Of a stretch of 64,000 nt of DNA, positions 29,364 through 39,707 are shown piece by piece. The translations under genes and the position numbers were made by a program. This DNA is from Gillisella vitis (GTDB lineage: Bacteria; Pseudomonadota; Alphaproteobacteria; Rhizobiales; Rhizobiaceae). How positions within the stretch are numbered: position 1 is the first letter of the stretch; each line of letters starts with the position of its first letter. The DNA lies in NCBI GenBank assembly GCA_009744235.1, contig WPHV01000004.1, forward strand, positions 310,001 through 374,000. Direction: 5' to 3'. The notes beneath the pieces were generated by a model. It searched no databases. It was not told the origin of the DNA and saw only the letters and a list, made by a program, of their open reading frames with translations.

Positions 29364-30518
29364 ATGCAGCAAGGATTTTTCAACAGGGAACGTCTGGCCG
29401 TTTCACTTCTGTTCCTGATGAACGGCTTCATCATCGGCTCCTGGGCGCCCAAAGTTCCTGAATTTGCCCGCAATCTCGACCTGAGCGAAGCACAGCTCGG
29501 TCTGATGATCCTCGTTCTGGGGCTTGGCTCTCTCGCCTGCATGCCGGTGGCCGGTGCCCAGATCGCCCGTTTCGGCTCGCGGCGGGTGACGCTGGCCTGC
29601 GCGCTGATTTTCCTACCGACCCTGCTGCTGCTGACACTTGCCCCCAACGTTCCCCTGGCGGCCATAGCGATTTTCCTATTTGGCGGCTTCATGGGCGCCA
29701 TGGATGTGGCGATGAATGCCAATGCGGTCGAGACAGAAAGGCAGATGGGGCGCTCGATCATGTCGTCCTGCCATGCCTTCTGGAGCCTCGGCGGCCTGAT
29801 TGGCGCCAGCATAGGCGGCCCCCTGCTGGCTATGGCCGGATCGACGGCGCATAGCCTTGTTGCAACTGTCCTTGCTGCCCTGATGCTATTTGTCGCCTGG
29901 CCGATCACCCTTCGCGACCCGCCCCATCCCGATGCCGAACACCACAAGGCCCGTCTGCCGATGACGCCCCTACCCTGGCTTCTCGGCCTCGTCGCGCTAT
30001 TTTGCATGATCCCGGAGGGCGCGGTGCTTGATTGGGGCGCATTTTATCTGCGCAATGAACTGGGCGGCTCCATTGCCACCTCCAGCTATGCCTATGCCGG
30101 CTTCTCCTTGACCATGGCGATCATGCGCTTTGCCGGGGACATCGTCCGCGACAGGCTGGGGGCGGTGACAACCATGCGGCTTTGCGCGGTGATCGCCATG
30201 ATAGGTACGGCCATTGCTGGCTTTGCAACCGATCCATGGACCGCCGTCATCGGCTTTGCCATCATGGGCATCGGCATTTCCAACCTGGTCCCCATCGCCT
30301 TTTCTGCCGCAGGCAACCTGCCGGGTATGGCGCCGGGCGTCGGCCTGTCGGTGGTCAGCGCCATGGGCTATTCGGGTATTCTGGTGGCGCCATCGTTGAT
30401 TGGTTTTGTCGCCGAACATACGTCGCTGGCGCTGGTGTTTCGCGTGCTCCCAGTGCTGATCCTGGTTGCCCTGCTGCTCTCAAACCTTGCTCGGCATGCC
30501 GACCGGCCCAAAGTTTGA
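29364..30518 (+). CDS. MFS transporter, probable exporter
   Basis: 384 residues from the ATG at 29364, which has GGAGGAG 7 nt upstream; the frame extends to a GTG at 29286 but that stretch is not protein-like. About 12 hydrophobic helices. Motifs include ASLACMPVAGAQIARFGSRR in the loop after TM2 and GAMDVAMNANAVE in TM4-5, the latter typical of the YbjJ/FucP-like branch. Divergent from the PKS gene, so it may export that product or its toxicity relief may be needed, but linkage could be chance. Substrate unknown. Confidence 0.85.
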   Translation: MQQGFFNRERLAVSLLFLMNGFIIGSWAPKVPEFARNLDLSEAQLGLMILVLGLGSLACMPVAGAQIARFGSRRVTLACALIFLPTLLLLTLAPNVPLAAIAIFLFGGFMGAMDVAMNANAVETERQMGRSIMSSCHAFWSLGGLIGASIGGPLLAMAGSTAHSLVATVLAALMLFVAWPITLRDPPHPDAEHHKARLPMTPLPWLLGLVALFCMIPEGAVLDWGAFYLRNELGGSIATSSYAYAGFSLTMAIMRFAGDIVRDRLGAVTTMRLCAVIAMIGTAIAGFATDPWTAVIGFAIMGIGISNLVPIAFSAAGNLPGMAPGVGLSVVSAMGYSGILVAPSLIGFVAEHTSLALVFRVLPVLILVALLLSNLARHADRPKV

Positions 30519-30596
30519 TCGACATGCGCCGCTGTCACGATGTTGACAAGCGACCATGATTGATCCACCTGAAAGCGAATTATCCGCAAGATCGGG

Positions 30597-31856
30597 ATGA
30601 CAACCATGGCGCCAGCCGAAGACTTTGACCCGAAACCACGCCGCGCATCCGTGGCCGTCGATGTCGGCGGCGTCATTGTAGGCGGCGGCGCGCCTGTCGT
30701 CGTCCAGTCGATGACCAATACGGACACAGCCGATATCGACGGCACGGTGGCGCAGGTCGCAGCCCTGCATAAAGCCGGATCGGAAATAGTCCGCATCACC
30801 GTCGACCGCGACGAGAGTGCGGCCGCCGTGCCGAAAATCCGCGACCGTCTGGAGCGGCTTGGCCTTGATGTGCCGCTGGTCGGTGACTTCCATTATATCG
30901 GCCACAAGCTTCTGGCCGATCATCCTGATTGTGCCGAAGCGCTGGCCAAATACCGGATCAATCCGGGCAATGTCGGCTTCAAGGACAAGAAAGACAAGCA
31001 ATTCGCCGATATCGTCGAAATGGCGATCCGCTATGACAAGCCGGTGCGCATCGGCGTCAATTGGGGCTCGCTCGACCAGGAACTGCTGACCCAGTTGATG
31101 GATGAGAACCAGGCCAAGGGCTTTCCGCTCTCGGCCCGTCAGGTGACCCGTGAAGCGATCTGCCAATCGGCGCTTCTGTCTGCCGAACTGGCCGAAGAGA
31201 TCGGCCTTTCGCGCAACCGCATCATCCTGTCGGCCAAGGTCAGCCAGGTGCAGGATCTGATTGCCGTCTATTCCATGCTGGCCTCGCGCTCCGACCACGC
31301 ATTGCATCTGGGCCTGACGGAAGCGGGCATGGGCTCGAAAGGCATCGTCGCCTCATCGGCGGCCATGGGCTATGTGCTGCAACAGGGCATCGGCGACACC
31401 ATCCGCGTTTCGCTGACGCCAGAGCCGAACGGCGACCGGACCCGCGAAGTGCAGGTTGCACAGGAACTGTTGCAGGTCATGGGCTTTCGCCAGTTCATCC
31501 CCGTCGTTGCTGCCTGTCCGGGTTGTGGGCGCACCACATCTACGGTGTTCCAGGAACTGGCGCAGAAGATCCAGAGCGATATCCGCAAGAACATGCCGAT
31601 CTGGCGGGAAAAATATCCTGGCGTCGAAGGCCTGAATGTCGCGGTCATGGGCTGCATCGTCAATGGCCCAGGGGAAAGCAAGCATGCCGATATCGGCATT
31701 TCCCTGCCCGGCACCGGCGAAAACCCTGCGGCACCGGTGTTTATCGACGGTGAGAAGGCATTGACATTGCGTGGTCCAAAAATCGCCGAGGATTTCGAGG
31801 TCCTGGTGATCGACTATATCGAAAAACGCTACGGTCAGCGGTCGGCGGCGGAGTAA
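30597..31856 (+). CDS. ispG: IspG (GcpE) 4-hydroxy-3-methylbut-2-enyl diphosphate synthase
   Basis: 419 residues. Converts methylerythritol cyclodiphosphate to HMBPP in the MEP isoprenoid pathway using a [4Fe-4S] cluster. N-terminal barrel opens with [21 protein letters not shown] cut at [17 protein letters not shown]; iron-sulfur ligands are the two Cys of [11 protein letters not shown] and the Cys of [10 protein letters not shown], followed by the usual ADIGISLPG. Length and motifs are complete. A second ATG at 30606 is possible. A farnesyl diphosphate synthase gene 1.6 kb downstream uses products of the same pathway but is on the other strand. Confidence 0.96.
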   Translation: MTTMAPAEDFDPKPRRASVAVDVGGVIVGGGAPVVVQSMTNTDTADIDGTVAQVAALHKAGSEIVRITVDRDESAAAVPKIRDRLERLGLDVPLVGDFHYIGHKLLADHPDCAEALAKYRINPGNVGFKDKKDKQFADIVEMAIRYDKPVRIGVNWGSLDQELLTQLMDENQAKGFPLSARQVTREAICQSALLSAELAEEIGLSRNRIILSAKVSQVQDLIAVYSMLASRSDHALHLGLTEAGMGSKGIVASSAAMGYVLQQGIGDTIRVSLTPEPNGDRTREVQVAQELLQVMGFRQFIPVVAACPGCGRTTSTVFQELAQKIQSDIRKNMPIWREKYPGVEGLNVAVMGCIVNGPGESKHADIGISLPGTGENPAAPVFIDGEKALTLRGPKIAEDFEVLVIDYIEKRYGQRSAAE

Positions 31857-31962
31857 GAAACCCATTCTGTCAGCAAGCAGTTCTGTAGCAGGTGGGATGT
31901 TTTCTTCATATTGCCGCAATTGCTATGTTCAGGATGAAATGAACCTACGGAGCCCTATCCCG

Positions 31963-32628
31963 ATGCTGAAGAAATTCGTCCATCTTGCCCTGACTGCCAC
32001 CTATCTGAGTGCCTGCACCACCACAGACCCCTATACGGGGGAACAGAAAATGTCGAACACCGCCGGTGGCGCGATGATCGGCGCGGGCCTCGGCGCGCTC
32101 GGCGGCCTGGCGGTCGGCGGCGGCGGTCATGGCAAGCGCAATGCCGCCCTGATCGGCGCTGGCATCGGTGCGCTGGCAGGCGGTGCCATCGGCAGCTATA
32201 TGGACAATCAGGAATCCGAACTGCGCGCCCAGCTTCAGGGTACCGGCGTGTCCGTCACCCGTCAGGGCGACCGGATCATCCTCAACATGCCGTCCAACAT
32301 CACCTTCCCGACCGATCAGGACCAGGTGTTGCCGCCGTTCTATCCAACGCTGAATTCAGTCGCCATTGTGCTGAAGAAGTTCAACCGCACCCTGGTCGAT
32401 GTCAACGGCCATACCGACTCGACCGGCGGCTTGCAGCACAATCAGGATCTGTCGCAGCGCCGCGCCGAATCGGTGCTGAACTATCTCGGCTCACAGGGCG
32501 TCGATCCGCGCCGCATGTCGGCCATGGGCTTTGGCCCCAGCCAGCCGATTGCCACCAACGCCACGCCACAAGGCCGCGCTCAGAACCGTCGCGTCGAAGT
32601 GGCGATTTCGCCGCTCAAGGACAATTGA
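31963..32628 (+). CDS. OmpA-family lipoprotein with glycine-zipper segment
   Basis: 221 residues from ATG 31963. Lipoprotein signal MLKKFVHLALTATYLSAC with the lipid-modified Cys at about 18. A glycine-zipper stretch (GAMIGAGLGALGGLAVGG, and a second GAGIGALAGGAIG) may sit in a membrane. The C-terminal OmpA domain (about 105-215) binds peptidoglycan: VNGHTDSTGG and LSQRRAESVLNYL, ending NRRVEVAISP. It likely links outer membrane to cell wall. An upstream ATG at 31939 has a better placed AGGA and would add MNLRSPIP before the signal, so the start is open. A strong terminator follows. Confidence 0.88.
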   Translation: MLKKFVHLALTATYLSACTTTDPYTGEQKMSNTAGGAMIGAGLGALGGLAVGGGGHGKRNAALIGAGIGALAGGAIGSYMDNQESELRAQLQGTGVSVTRQGDRIILNMPSNITFPTDQDQVLPPFYPTLNSVAIVLKKFNRTLVDVNGHTDSTGGLQHNQDLSQRRAESVLNYLGSQGVDPRRMSAMGFGPSQPIATNATPQGRAQNRRVEVAISPLKDN

Positions 32629-32664
32629 GGACGGCCAAGGCCACAGTCCATTCATTGACAAAGA

Positions 32665-32688
32665 AAGCCGCCGAAAGGCGGCTTTTTT
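32665..32688 (+). terminator. Rho-independent terminator after the OmpA-type gene
   Basis: AAGCCGCC-GAAA-GGCGGCTT followed by a T run. The opposite strand also ends in a T-rich stretch, so it can serve the convergent LysE gene. Confidence 0.85.
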
Positions 32689-32704
32689 GTTACAAGCGGG
32701 CCTG

Positions 32705-33343
32705 TTACAAGCTTGTTGTCAGCATTTTCACGCCCGCCGCGCCGAACAGAAGCGCAAGAACCCCGTCCACATAGCGCCGGCTGGCCCTGTAGACCTGCAC
32801 GGCGCGGGTGGTGGAAAACACCAGGGCATAGCCGCAAAAGACTGTAAAACCGGTCGTCAAGCAGCCACCCACCACGAGCACCACGGACCCCAGTGAGGCA
32901 TCCACTGGCACGCCCAGCGAAATAATCGCCAGCCAGCCGAAAATCGCTTTCGGATTGGTCAAGTGAATGAGATAGCCGCGCAGAAAGATTGACCGATAAC
33001 GGGCCCGCTTGAACGCCTCAACCTGCTCCCCGGCGGGCTGTTGTTTTCGCAAGGCAGATACTGCAGCCTTGATGGCGAGATAGAAAAGATAAAGCCCGCC
33101 AGCGATTTTCAGCAGGATAAGGGCCTGGCCATAGTGATGCAGCAACGCGGCAAGGCCAAAGGATGCAGCCATTGCCCAGGTGAAAGAGCCTGCAAATATG
33201 CCAAGCGCAATCACCAGACCCGCCTTGCGCCCTTGCGATATGGCCGTCGAGATAATCGCCATATTCGCCGGGCCGGGGCTGATCACCGCCACCAGATAGA
33301 CGAGATAGGCGGAGAAAAACTGCGCAAAATGATCGGCAATCAT
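32705..33343 (-). CDS. LysE/RhtB-family amino acid exporter
   Basis: 212 residues, six predicted membrane helices. The N-terminal signature YLVAVISPGPANMAIISTA (about 15-33) is that of the LysE/RhtB family. The family exports amino acids or homoserine lactones by proton motive force; the substrate here is unknown. It converges on the OmpA-type gene through a shared terminator. Confidence 0.88.
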   Translation of the reverse strand: MIADHFAQFFSAYLVYLVAVISPGPANMAIISTAISQGRKAGLVIALGIFAGSFTWAMAASFGLAALLHHYGQALILLKIAGGLYLFYLAIKAAVSALRKQQPAGEQVEAFKRARYRSIFLRGYLIHLTNPKAIFGWLAIISLGVPVDASLGSVVLVVGGCLTTGFTVFCGYALVFSTTRAVQVYRASRRYVDGVLALLFGAAGVKMLTTSL

Positions 33344-33431
33344 GTCAGGCGCTTTCGCGAGAGAATAACGGTCACTGAGCCCTAAAACACCAAACCGGAA
33401 TGCGCACCCGAAAACCTGTCACAGTGGCAAT

Positions 33432-34328
33432 TCAATTCCTGCGATTGGCGACAAAACGGGCGGCAGCCATCAACACAGCGGCGCGTTCGCCATAGGGAGC
33501 CAGCAAGCCGACCGCCTGATCGACCAGCCGGTCCAGCTCGGCTTCCGCCCAGGTCTGGCCCTTCAGGCCGACCAATGTCCCCTTGCCGCGCCCGGCATCC
33601 TTACCGGTCGCCTTGCCCATGGTCGCAGCATCAGCCGTCAAATCGAGGAGATCGTCGGCAAGCTGGAAGGCCCGGCCGATCAGCTCGCCAAACTGGCGTA
33701 GCCGCTGCCGGTCCTCCTGGGATGCCCCGGCAATCACTGGTCCAGCCTCGCAGGCAAAGCGCAACAGCGCGCCGGTTTTCATCGCCTGCAATGTCACGAT
33801 ACCAGACTCATCAGGAGCGTGTTTCTCAGCAGCCAGATCCAGCGCCTGACCGCCCGCCATACCGCCCAGCCCCGCAGCCCGCGCCAGCGCCAGAACCAGC
33901 GCGGTCTTGGCAGCGTCAGGTAGCGTGGTTTGTGGTGCGGCAATGATCTCAAAGGCAAAGGTCAGCAGACTGTCACCAGCCAGAATGGCCGTCGCCTCGT
34001 CAAAAGCGATATGCACAGTTGGCTGGCCACGACGCAGATCATCGTCATCCATGGCGGGCAAGTCGTCATGGACGAGAGAGTAGCAGTGCAGGCATTCGAG
34101 CGCAGCGCCAACCCGCAGGGCGGCATCGTCCTGGCCGCGAAACAGCCGGGCGCTTTCCACCACCAGAAATGGCCGCAGCCGCTTGCCGCCGTTCAGCACG
34201 GCATGGCGCATTGCCGCCAGCAATTGACCGGGTCTGGCGATTTCATCCAATTGGGATGCGGGCTGCAAAAGCTCGGTCAGCAGCGCCTGAACGCGCGCGG
34301 CTGTATCGCGGAGATGATCGTCAAACAT
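33432..34328 (-). CDS. ispA: Farnesyl diphosphate synthase (geranyltranstransferase)
   Basis: 298 residues from the ATG at 34328, preceded by GAGG 6 nt away; the longer frame upstream is not protein-like. Short-chain trans-prenyltransferase: [11 protein letters not shown] near 45-55, first Asp-rich motif [15 protein letters not shown], second LADDLLDLT. It adds isopentenyl diphosphate to dimethylallyl and geranyl diphosphate. The residue layout before the first Asp-rich motif, with the two-residue insertion, is typical of bacterial farnesyl diphosphate synthase. No dxs gene sits next to it, unlike in many bacteria. Confidence 0.93.
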   Translation of the reverse strand: MFDDHLRDTAARVQALLTELLQPASQLDEIARPGQLLAAMRHAVLNGGKRLRPFLVVESARLFRGQDDAALRVGAALECLHCYSLVHDDLPAMDDDDLRRGQPTVHIAFDEATAILAGDSLLTFAFEIIAAPQTTLPDAAKTALVLALARAAGLGGMAGGQALDLAAEKHAPDESGIVTLQAMKTGALLRFACEAGPVIAGASQEDRQRLRQFGELIGRAFQLADDLLDLTADAATMGKATGKDAGRGKGTLVGLKGQTWAEAELDRLVDQAVGLLAPYGERAAVLMAAARFVANRRN

Positions 34329-34515
34329 CGCATGCCTCAGGTTTGCCGGCTGCTCTTTGCCATGCGCCCTCAGAAGGTGCAAGATACAATGACTATCTGT
34401 AATGTATCGGGGACTATCTGTGGGGTATCGGCCCGCCAAAGTGCCTTGGTCTGGCGCTTGGCCTTATTCACGGCTAAGAAAAAAAATGCGCAAATCAAGC
34501 AGGCGTCGGGGCAGG

Positions 34516-35294
34516 TGACAGGATTGACGACGGACAACGCACCTGATGCTATCGACCCTCTGGACGCGACCGTGCCCGGACAAGACGAGCACCTCGACCA
34601 GGAGGGCGAAAAAGGAGACCGGCGGCTGGTGCTGCATCGAATAGCCAAGGCACTGCTTGCTCTTGCCCTTTTGCCTTTCGCGCTGATGGCGCTCTATCTG
34701 CTGCCCTTCATTCACCCGCCTTCCACCTTGATGCTGGCCGATCTCGCCCTGTTTCGCGGCTATGATCGGCAATGGGTGCCGCTGGAGCGCATATCGCCAA
34801 ACTTGATCCGCGCTGTGATGATGTCGGAAGATGGACAATTCTGTAGCCATAGCGGCGTCGACTGGGTGCAGATGCGCTCGGTGATCGACGATGCGCTGGA
34901 CGGCGAGGAAACCCGTGGCGCCAGCACCATCACCATGCAGACAGTGAAAAACCTGTTTTTGTGGAACAGCCGGTCCTTTATCCGCAAGGGCATGGAAATT
35001 CCCCTGGCACTGACCGCCGACAAGGTCTGGTCGAAGCGCCGAACCATGGAGATTTACCTCAACATCGCCGAATGGGGGCCGGGCATTTACGGTGCCGAGG
35101 CCGCAGCACTCCACCATTTCAAAATCCCGGCCGCCCGACTTTCCGCCCGCCAGGCCGCCCTGCTGGCCGTTTCGCTGCCAAATCCTATCGACCGCAATGC
35201 CGGCAAGCCTGGCCCCGGTCTACGGCGGCTCGCCGCCATGGTGGAGCGCCGCGCCCGGGGCGCCGATCCATATATCAGCTGCATTGATAAGTGA
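34516..35294 (+). CDS. mtgA: Monofunctional peptidoglycan glycosyltransferase MtgA
   Basis: About 259 residues from the GTG at 34516. The frame is open much further upstream, and an ATG at 34389 would give 301 residues, but DNA before 34516 has intergenic composition. One membrane helix ([20 protein letters not shown]), then a GT51 transglycosylase domain with the catalytic Glu in [16 protein letters not shown], then [37 protein letters not shown] and [14 protein letters not shown], all standard GT51 motifs. No transpeptidase domain. It polymerises lipid II at the inner membrane. The start is the uncertain part. Confidence 0.9.
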
Positions 35295-35366
35295 TGTCAA
35301 AACTTGGCATTGGCTTTGAGCCGTATGCGCCGGTTAGGATTGCGGACATTTCAGGAGACAAAACCG

Positions 35367-36026
35367 ATGACGGACCTAACACTCTATATTGCTAATAAGA
35401 ATTATTCCTCCTGGTCGTTCCGGCCCTGGATTGCTCTGACCGCAGCCGAGATCGACTTCAAAGAGGTGCTGATCCGCTTCGACTTTCCAGCCGGCAATCC
35501 GGGCATCAAGGCCATATCGCCGACCGGCCAGGTGCCAGTCCTTGTGCATGGGGATGTGAAGGTCTGGGAATCGCTGGCCATTATCGAATATGCTGCGGAG
35601 CTTTTCCCCAATGCCGGTATCTGGCCATCGGCGCAGTCGGACCGGGCTGTTGCTCGAGCAATTTCGCTCGAAATGCTGGCTGGCTTCCGGGCCTTGCGCA
35701 ATGCCTGCCCGATGAATCTCCGCCGCCCGCCACAGGCACTTGCCTTCAGCCCTGAAGAAAAGGCGGCAGTGCAAGCCGATGTCTCCCGCATCGAAACCAT
35801 CTGGCACGAGCAATTGGCTCGCTCCGGCGGTCCTTTCCTGTTTGGCGCCTTCAGCGCGGCGGATGCCATGTATGCACCTGTGGTCAACCGTTTTTCGGCC
35901 TATCAACTGACCGCCGATCCGGTTAGTCTTGCCTATATGGATCACATGCAGGCCCATTCCGCCTGGATCAAGTGGCGCGATGCTGCCCTGGCCGAACCCT
36001 GGATCGTGCCGGAGGACGAGGCCTGA
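35367..36026 (+). CDS. Glutathione S-transferase family protein
   Basis: 219 residues from the ATG at 35367 (AGGAG upstream). Thioredoxin-like N-domain opens LTLYIANKNYSSWSFRPWIA, with the active-site serine likely in the NYSSWSFR stretch and the cis-Pro in SPTGQVPVLV; EYAAELFP ends it. All-helical C-domain follows. The NKNYSSWSLR-type start is that of the zeta-like/YfcF-YghU-adjacent group found in many rhizobia. The substrate is unknown. It stands between mtgA and rpmF. Confidence 0.86.
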   Translation: MTDLTLYIANKNYSSWSFRPWIALTAAEIDFKEVLIRFDFPAGNPGIKAISPTGQVPVLVHGDVKVWESLAIIEYAAELFPNAGIWPSAQSDRAVARAISLEMLAGFRALRNACPMNLRRPPQALAFSPEEKAAVQADVSRIETIWHEQLARSGGPFLFGAFSAADAMYAPVVNRFSAYQLTADPVSLAYMDHMQAHSAWIKWRDAALAEPWIVPEDEA

Positions 36027-36224
36027 ACTGATTGCCCGATGCCCGCAAAGGCCGGGCAGAGGCGACGTTTTGCGACCGCACGATGTCAAAAAAATCCCGC
36101 CGGGGACTGGTCAAACCCCTGGGCGGCATGTATAAGGCCGCCAAATTCGAAGATCGGATGAGTGATTGTTCGGCTCCAAAAGGGCCGGTTCATCGGTTTT
36201 CGACCGTCACGTGGAGTAATTGAA

Positions 36225-36410
36225 ATGGCTGTACCAAAAAGAAAAACAAGCCCGTCCAAGCGCGGTATGCGCCGTTCTGCCGACGGTCTGAAGGCTCCGA
36301 CCTATGTCGAAGACAAGAATTCCGGCGAACTGCGCCGTCCGCACCATATCGATCTGAAGACCGGCATGTATCGCGGCCGTCAGGTTCTGACGCCGAAGGA
36401 AAGCGCATAA
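36225..36410 (+). CDS. rpmF: 50S ribosomal protein L32
   Basis: 61 residues starting [18 protein letters not shown], the L32 signature. It lacks the four zinc cysteines, as in other alphaproteobacterial L32 proteins. GGAG lies about 9 nt ahead of the ATG at 36225; an in-frame extension to 36162 is discounted. A strong terminator follows, and the gene stands alone. Confidence 0.97.
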   Translation: MAVPKRKTSPSKRGMRRSADGLKAPTYVEDKNSGELRRPHHIDLKTGMYRGRQVLTPKESA

Positions 36411-36433
36411 GCGTTTTCTATCTGACTATATTA

Positions 36434-36460
36434 AAAAAGGCCGGTTTTTCCGGCCTTTTT
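36434..36460 (+). terminator. Rho-independent terminator after rpmF
   Basis: AAAAAGGCCGG-TTTTT-CCGGCCTTTTT with a T run; 24 bases past the rpmF stop. Confidence 0.88.
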
Positions 36461-36569
36461 CTTTGCCATTTTCTGGTGAAGACCGCCTGCTTGCAGTGAC
36501 CTTCACAGATATTACAAACCGCGCGGTGCAGGAAAACACCCCTGCACAACGCCGTTGCGGCACCAATTG

Positions 36570-37145
36570 TCAGAGCTTGTCGAGCTTGGTTTGCAGATTG
36601 CGCAACTGCTCTTTCAGATCATCGATGTCCTTGGTTTCCGGCCGCTTCGTCTCGCGTGCTGGCGTCGGCGTCATGAACGGCGAAAACATCTGCATGGCCT
36701 GGTGGAACATCTCGGTATTGCGCTTGACCTGCTCCTCCATCAGCTGGATCGGTGCCTGTAAATTCTTGGCAAGCGGTGTCTCACCGAAAGCCCGGGTCAT
36801 CTGGTCGCGCATCTGGGATTGCTGTTCGGTAAAAGCTTTCATCGAATGTTCGAGAAAGCTCGGCACCACCATCTGCATCTGATCGCCATAATAGCTGATC
36901 AACTGGCGCAGGAAGGAAATCGGCAGCAACGTATTGGTGGTCTTGGCTTCCTGCTCGAAAATAATCTGGGTCAGGACAGAATGGGTAATATCCTCGCCGG
37001 ATTTTGCATCCTGTACGGTGAACTCCTCGCCCTTTTTTACCATCTTGGCCAGATCTTCCAGCGTCACATAGGTACTGGTCCCCGTGTTGTAGAGGCGGCG
37101 ATTGGCATATTTCTTAATGATGATTTCGCCATCGGTCTTGGCCAT
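36570..37145 (-). CDS. phaR: PhaR polyhydroxyalkanoate synthesis regulator
   Basis: 191 residues. The N-terminal PHB/PHA accumulation DNA-binding domain IKKYANRRLYNTGTSTYVTL (about 10-29) and the PHB accumulation regulatory domain (about 70-110; LPISFLRQLISYYGDQMQ) are intact; a C-terminal coiled coil (DDLKEQLRNLQTKL) follows. PhaR senses polyhydroxybutyrate, binding granules and repressing phasin and other genes when free. Divergent from phaA, 239 bp away. A GTGCAGG/CCTGCAC hairpin at 36526-36547 lies past its end but has no T run. Confidence 0.95.
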   Translation of the reverse strand: MAKTDGEIIIKKYANRRLYNTGTSTYVTLEDLAKMVKKGEEFTVQDAKSGEDITHSVLTQIIFEQEAKTTNTLLPISFLRQLISYYGDQMQMVVPSFLEHSMKAFTEQQSQMRDQMTRAFGETPLAKNLQAPIQLMEEQVKRNTEMFHQAMQMFSPFMTPTPARETKRPETKDIDDLKEQLRNLQTKLDKL

Positions 37146-37384
37146 TGTGTCTCCTAACCCGGCTTATGTCGTTATTATTGCTCTTCCCTGAAAGAGAAGT
37201 GTAATCGCAAATCGACGGGCGTGACAATCTCTTTGTGCGTCGCGGGATTGCGCTATCGAAAGCAGCGATAGCCATCCGCTGAAATGCAACCAAAGACTGA
37301 AATTTCCCAATGCTTTGAGTTTGACTTCTCGGGGAAGCTTTGACAGTCTCAGCCGCAGCAAAGAACACTATCGAGGAGATACCC

Positions 37385-38566
37385 ATGTCTACGCCTTCCA
37401 TCGTCATTGCCAGCGCGGCTCGAACGGCAGTTGGCTCTTTCAACGGGGCTTTTGCCAACGTTGCCGCGCATGATCTGGGTGCGACCGCGATAAAGGCCGT
37501 GCTGGAACGCGCAGGCATCGAGGCCGCCGAAGTCGACGAAGTGATCCTCGGCCAGATCCTGACTGCCGGCCAGGGCCAGAACCCCGCCCGCCAGGCCGCC
37601 ATGAAGGCTGGTATCCCGCAGGAAAAAACCGCCTGGGGCCTGAACCAGCTCTGCGGCTCCGGCTTGCGCGCCGTGGCACTCGGCATGCAGCAGATCGCCA
37701 CCGGCGACGCCTCGATCATCATTGCTGGCGGCCAGGAATCCATGTCGCTTGCCCCCCACTGCGCCCATTTGCGCGCCGGTACCAAGATGGGCGACATGAA
37801 AATGATCGACACCATGATCAAGGACGGCCTGACCGATGCCTTTTACGGCTATCACATGGGCGTCACCGCCGAAAATGTTGCCCGCCAGTGGCAGCTGACC
37901 CGCGACGAACAGGACGCCTTTGCGGTTGCTTCGCAAAACAAGGCCGAAGCCGCCCAGACCGCAGGCCGGTTTAAGGACGAAATCGTCCCGGTCACAGTGC
38001 CGGGCCGCAAGGGCGATGTGATCGTCGATGCCGATGAATATATCCGCGCAGGTGCGACACTGGACAGCATGACCAAGCTGCGTCCCGCTTTCGACAAGGA
38101 AGGCACCGTCACCGCTGGAAATGCATCCGGCATCAATGACGGGGCCGCCGCCGCCCTGCTGATGACCGAAGCTGAAGCCGTCCGCCGCGGCATCCAGCCC
38201 TTGGCACGCATTGCCTCCTGGGCAACGGCTGGCGTCGATCCGAAGATCATGGGCACAGGTCCCATCCCTGCATCCCGCAAGGCGCTTGAAAGGGCCGGCT
38301 GGAGTGTGAACGATCTCGACCTGGTCGAGGCCAACGAAGCCTTTGCCGCCCAGGCCTGCGCCGTCAACAAGGATCTTGGTTGGGATACGTCGATCGTCAA
38401 TGTCAATGGCGGCGCCATTGCCATCGGCCACCCGGTCGGGGCATCTGGTGCCCGTATTCTCAACACCCTGCTGTTTGAAATGAAACGGCGCGGCGCAAAG
38501 AAGGGTCTGGCGACCCTGTGCATCGGTGGTGGCATGGGCGTTGCCATGTGCATCGAAGGTCTCTGA
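37385..38566 (+). CDS. phaA: Acetyl-CoA acetyltransferase (beta-ketothiolase) PhaA
   Basis: 393 residues from the ATG at 37385, with GAGGAGA 6 nt upstream. It condenses two acetyl-CoA to acetoacetyl-CoA, the first step of polyhydroxybutyrate synthesis. Catalytic Cys in [11 protein letters not shown] (about 90), His in [13 protein letters not shown] (about 350), second Cys in [15 protein letters not shown] (about 380). Complete in length. phaB follows after 344 bp and a terminator-like hairpin, so the two are probably transcribed separately as well as together. The polymerase gene phaC is not in the window. Confidence 0.96.
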   Translation: MSTPSIVIASAARTAVGSFNGAFANVAAHDLGATAIKAVLERAGIEAAEVDEVILGQILTAGQGQNPARQAAMKAGIPQEKTAWGLNQLCGSGLRAVALGMQQIATGDASIIIAGGQESMSLAPHCAHLRAGTKMGDMKMIDTMIKDGLTDAFYGYHMGVTAENVARQWQLTRDEQDAFAVASQNKAEAAQTAGRFKDEIVPVTVPGRKGDVIVDADEYIRAGATLDSMTKLRPAFDKEGTVTAGNASGINDGAAAALLMTEAEAVRRGIQPLARIASWATAGVDPKIMGTGPIPASRKALERAGWSVNDLDLVEANEAFAAQACAVNKDLGWDTSIVNVNGGAIAIGHPVGASGARILNTLLFEMKRRGAKKGLATLCIGGGMGVAMCIEGL

Positions 38567-38580
38567 GCCTATCGAGCCTG

Positions 38581-38607
38581 AAGCCCGATGGGGAACCATC
38601 GGGCTTT
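38581..38607 (+). terminator. Hairpin after phaA
   Basis: AAGCCCGATGG-GGAA-CCATCGGGCTT with only a short T tail. The rest of the 344-base phaA-phaB gap shows no gene; phaB has a good ribosome site, GAGAGGAG, at its end. Confidence 0.6.
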
Positions 38608-38910
38608 GATATCGTAAACGGTGAGGGTATCGCCTGATCACCTCCCTTTCCTTTTGCCGGATGGAATCAGCGAAACTGGTTTCAGCGGCGGACCGCATGC
38701 GCACCGCCGAGACAATAAACGAGCCGAGAACCGATCCGGCCATATTTTACCTGCATCATTCCAGTTCAATGTTTCCGGTGTCAAACCGTAATGACTGGCG
38801 TTCTCTGTGTATTTCGCAGAAGCACCCATTGAATTGGGGGATGTCACTCCTTGCCCCCTAGGGTACGGAGAGGCGCAACACAAGAAAACACTTATTGAGA
38901 GGAGACTGGA

Positions 38911-39636
38911 ATGAGCAGGGTAGCTTTGGTAACCGGCGGAACGCGTGGCATCGGCGCAGCGATTTCAACGGCATTGAAGGCAGCTGGATATACGGTTGCC
39001 GCCAATTATGCTGGCAATGACGAGGCCGCAAAGGCATTTGAAGCCGAAAACGGCATTCCGGTCTTTAAATGGGACGTCTCCTCCTACGAGGCTTGCAAGC
39101 AGGGTATTTCTGCCGTCGAGGCGGCCCTCGGGCCGGTTGAAATCCTGGTCAACAACGCCGGCATCACCCGCGATGCCATGTTCCACAAAATGACCCCTGA
39201 GCAATGGAACGATGTGATTGGCACCAATCTGACCGGTCTGTTCAATGTTACCCACCCGGTCTGGACGGGCATGCGCGACCGCAGCTTTGGCCGCGTCATC
39301 AACATTTCCTCCATCAACGGCCAGAAGGGTCAGATGGGCCAGGCCAATTATTCTGCCGCCAAGGCTGGCGATCTCGGCTTTACCAAGGCGCTTGCACAGG
39401 AAGGTGCTGCCAAAAACATCACCGTCAATGCGATTTGCCCAGGCTATATCGGCACGGAAATGGTCCGGGCGATCCCGGAAAAAGTCTTGAACGAGCGGAT
39501 CATTCCGCAAATTCCAGTCGGACGCCTCGGCGAACCGGAAGAAATTGCCCGCATCGTGGTGTTTCTCGCTTCCGATGACGCCGGTTTCATTACTGGCTCG
39601 ACGATTTCCGCCAATGGTGGCCAGTTCTTCGTCTGA
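38911..39636 (+). CDS. phaB: Acetoacetyl-CoA reductase PhaB
   Basis: 241 residues, SDR fold. NADPH motif TGGTRGIG at 8-15, catalytic Ser in INISSING, YSAAKAG with catalytic Tyr and Lys at about 149-153, and the C-terminal TGSTISANGGQF. Reduces acetoacetyl-CoA to (R)-3-hydroxybutyryl-CoA for polyhydroxybutyrate. GAGAGGAG lies ahead of the ATG. Distinguished from FabG by its position after phaA and by the SNGQKGQMGQANYSAAK-type loop (INGQKGQMGQANYSAAK), typical of PhaB. Confidence 0.95.
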   Translation: MSRVALVTGGTRGIGAAISTALKAAGYTVAANYAGNDEAAKAFEAENGIPVFKWDVSSYEACKQGISAVEAALGPVEILVNNAGITRDAMFHKMTPEQWNDVIGTNLTGLFNVTHPVWTGMRDRSFGRVINISSINGQKGQMGQANYSAAKAGDLGFTKALAQEGAAKNITVNAICPGYIGTEMVRAIPEKVLNERIIPQIPVGRLGEPEEIARIVVFLASDDAGFITGSTISANGGQFFV

Positions 39637-39655
39637 TACCCTGGCCTAATATCCA

Positions 39656-39688
39656 AAAAAAGCCGCCGGATCGCTCCGGCGGCTTTTT
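39656..39688. terminator. Bidirectional terminator between phaB and the glycine-zipper gene
   Basis: AGCCGCCGGA-TCGC-TCCGGCGGCT with A run before and T run after, so it can act on both strands: for phaB (plus) and the lipoprotein gene (minus). Confidence 0.85.
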
Positions 39689-39707
39689 ATATTCAATGGC
39701 ATGCGAT

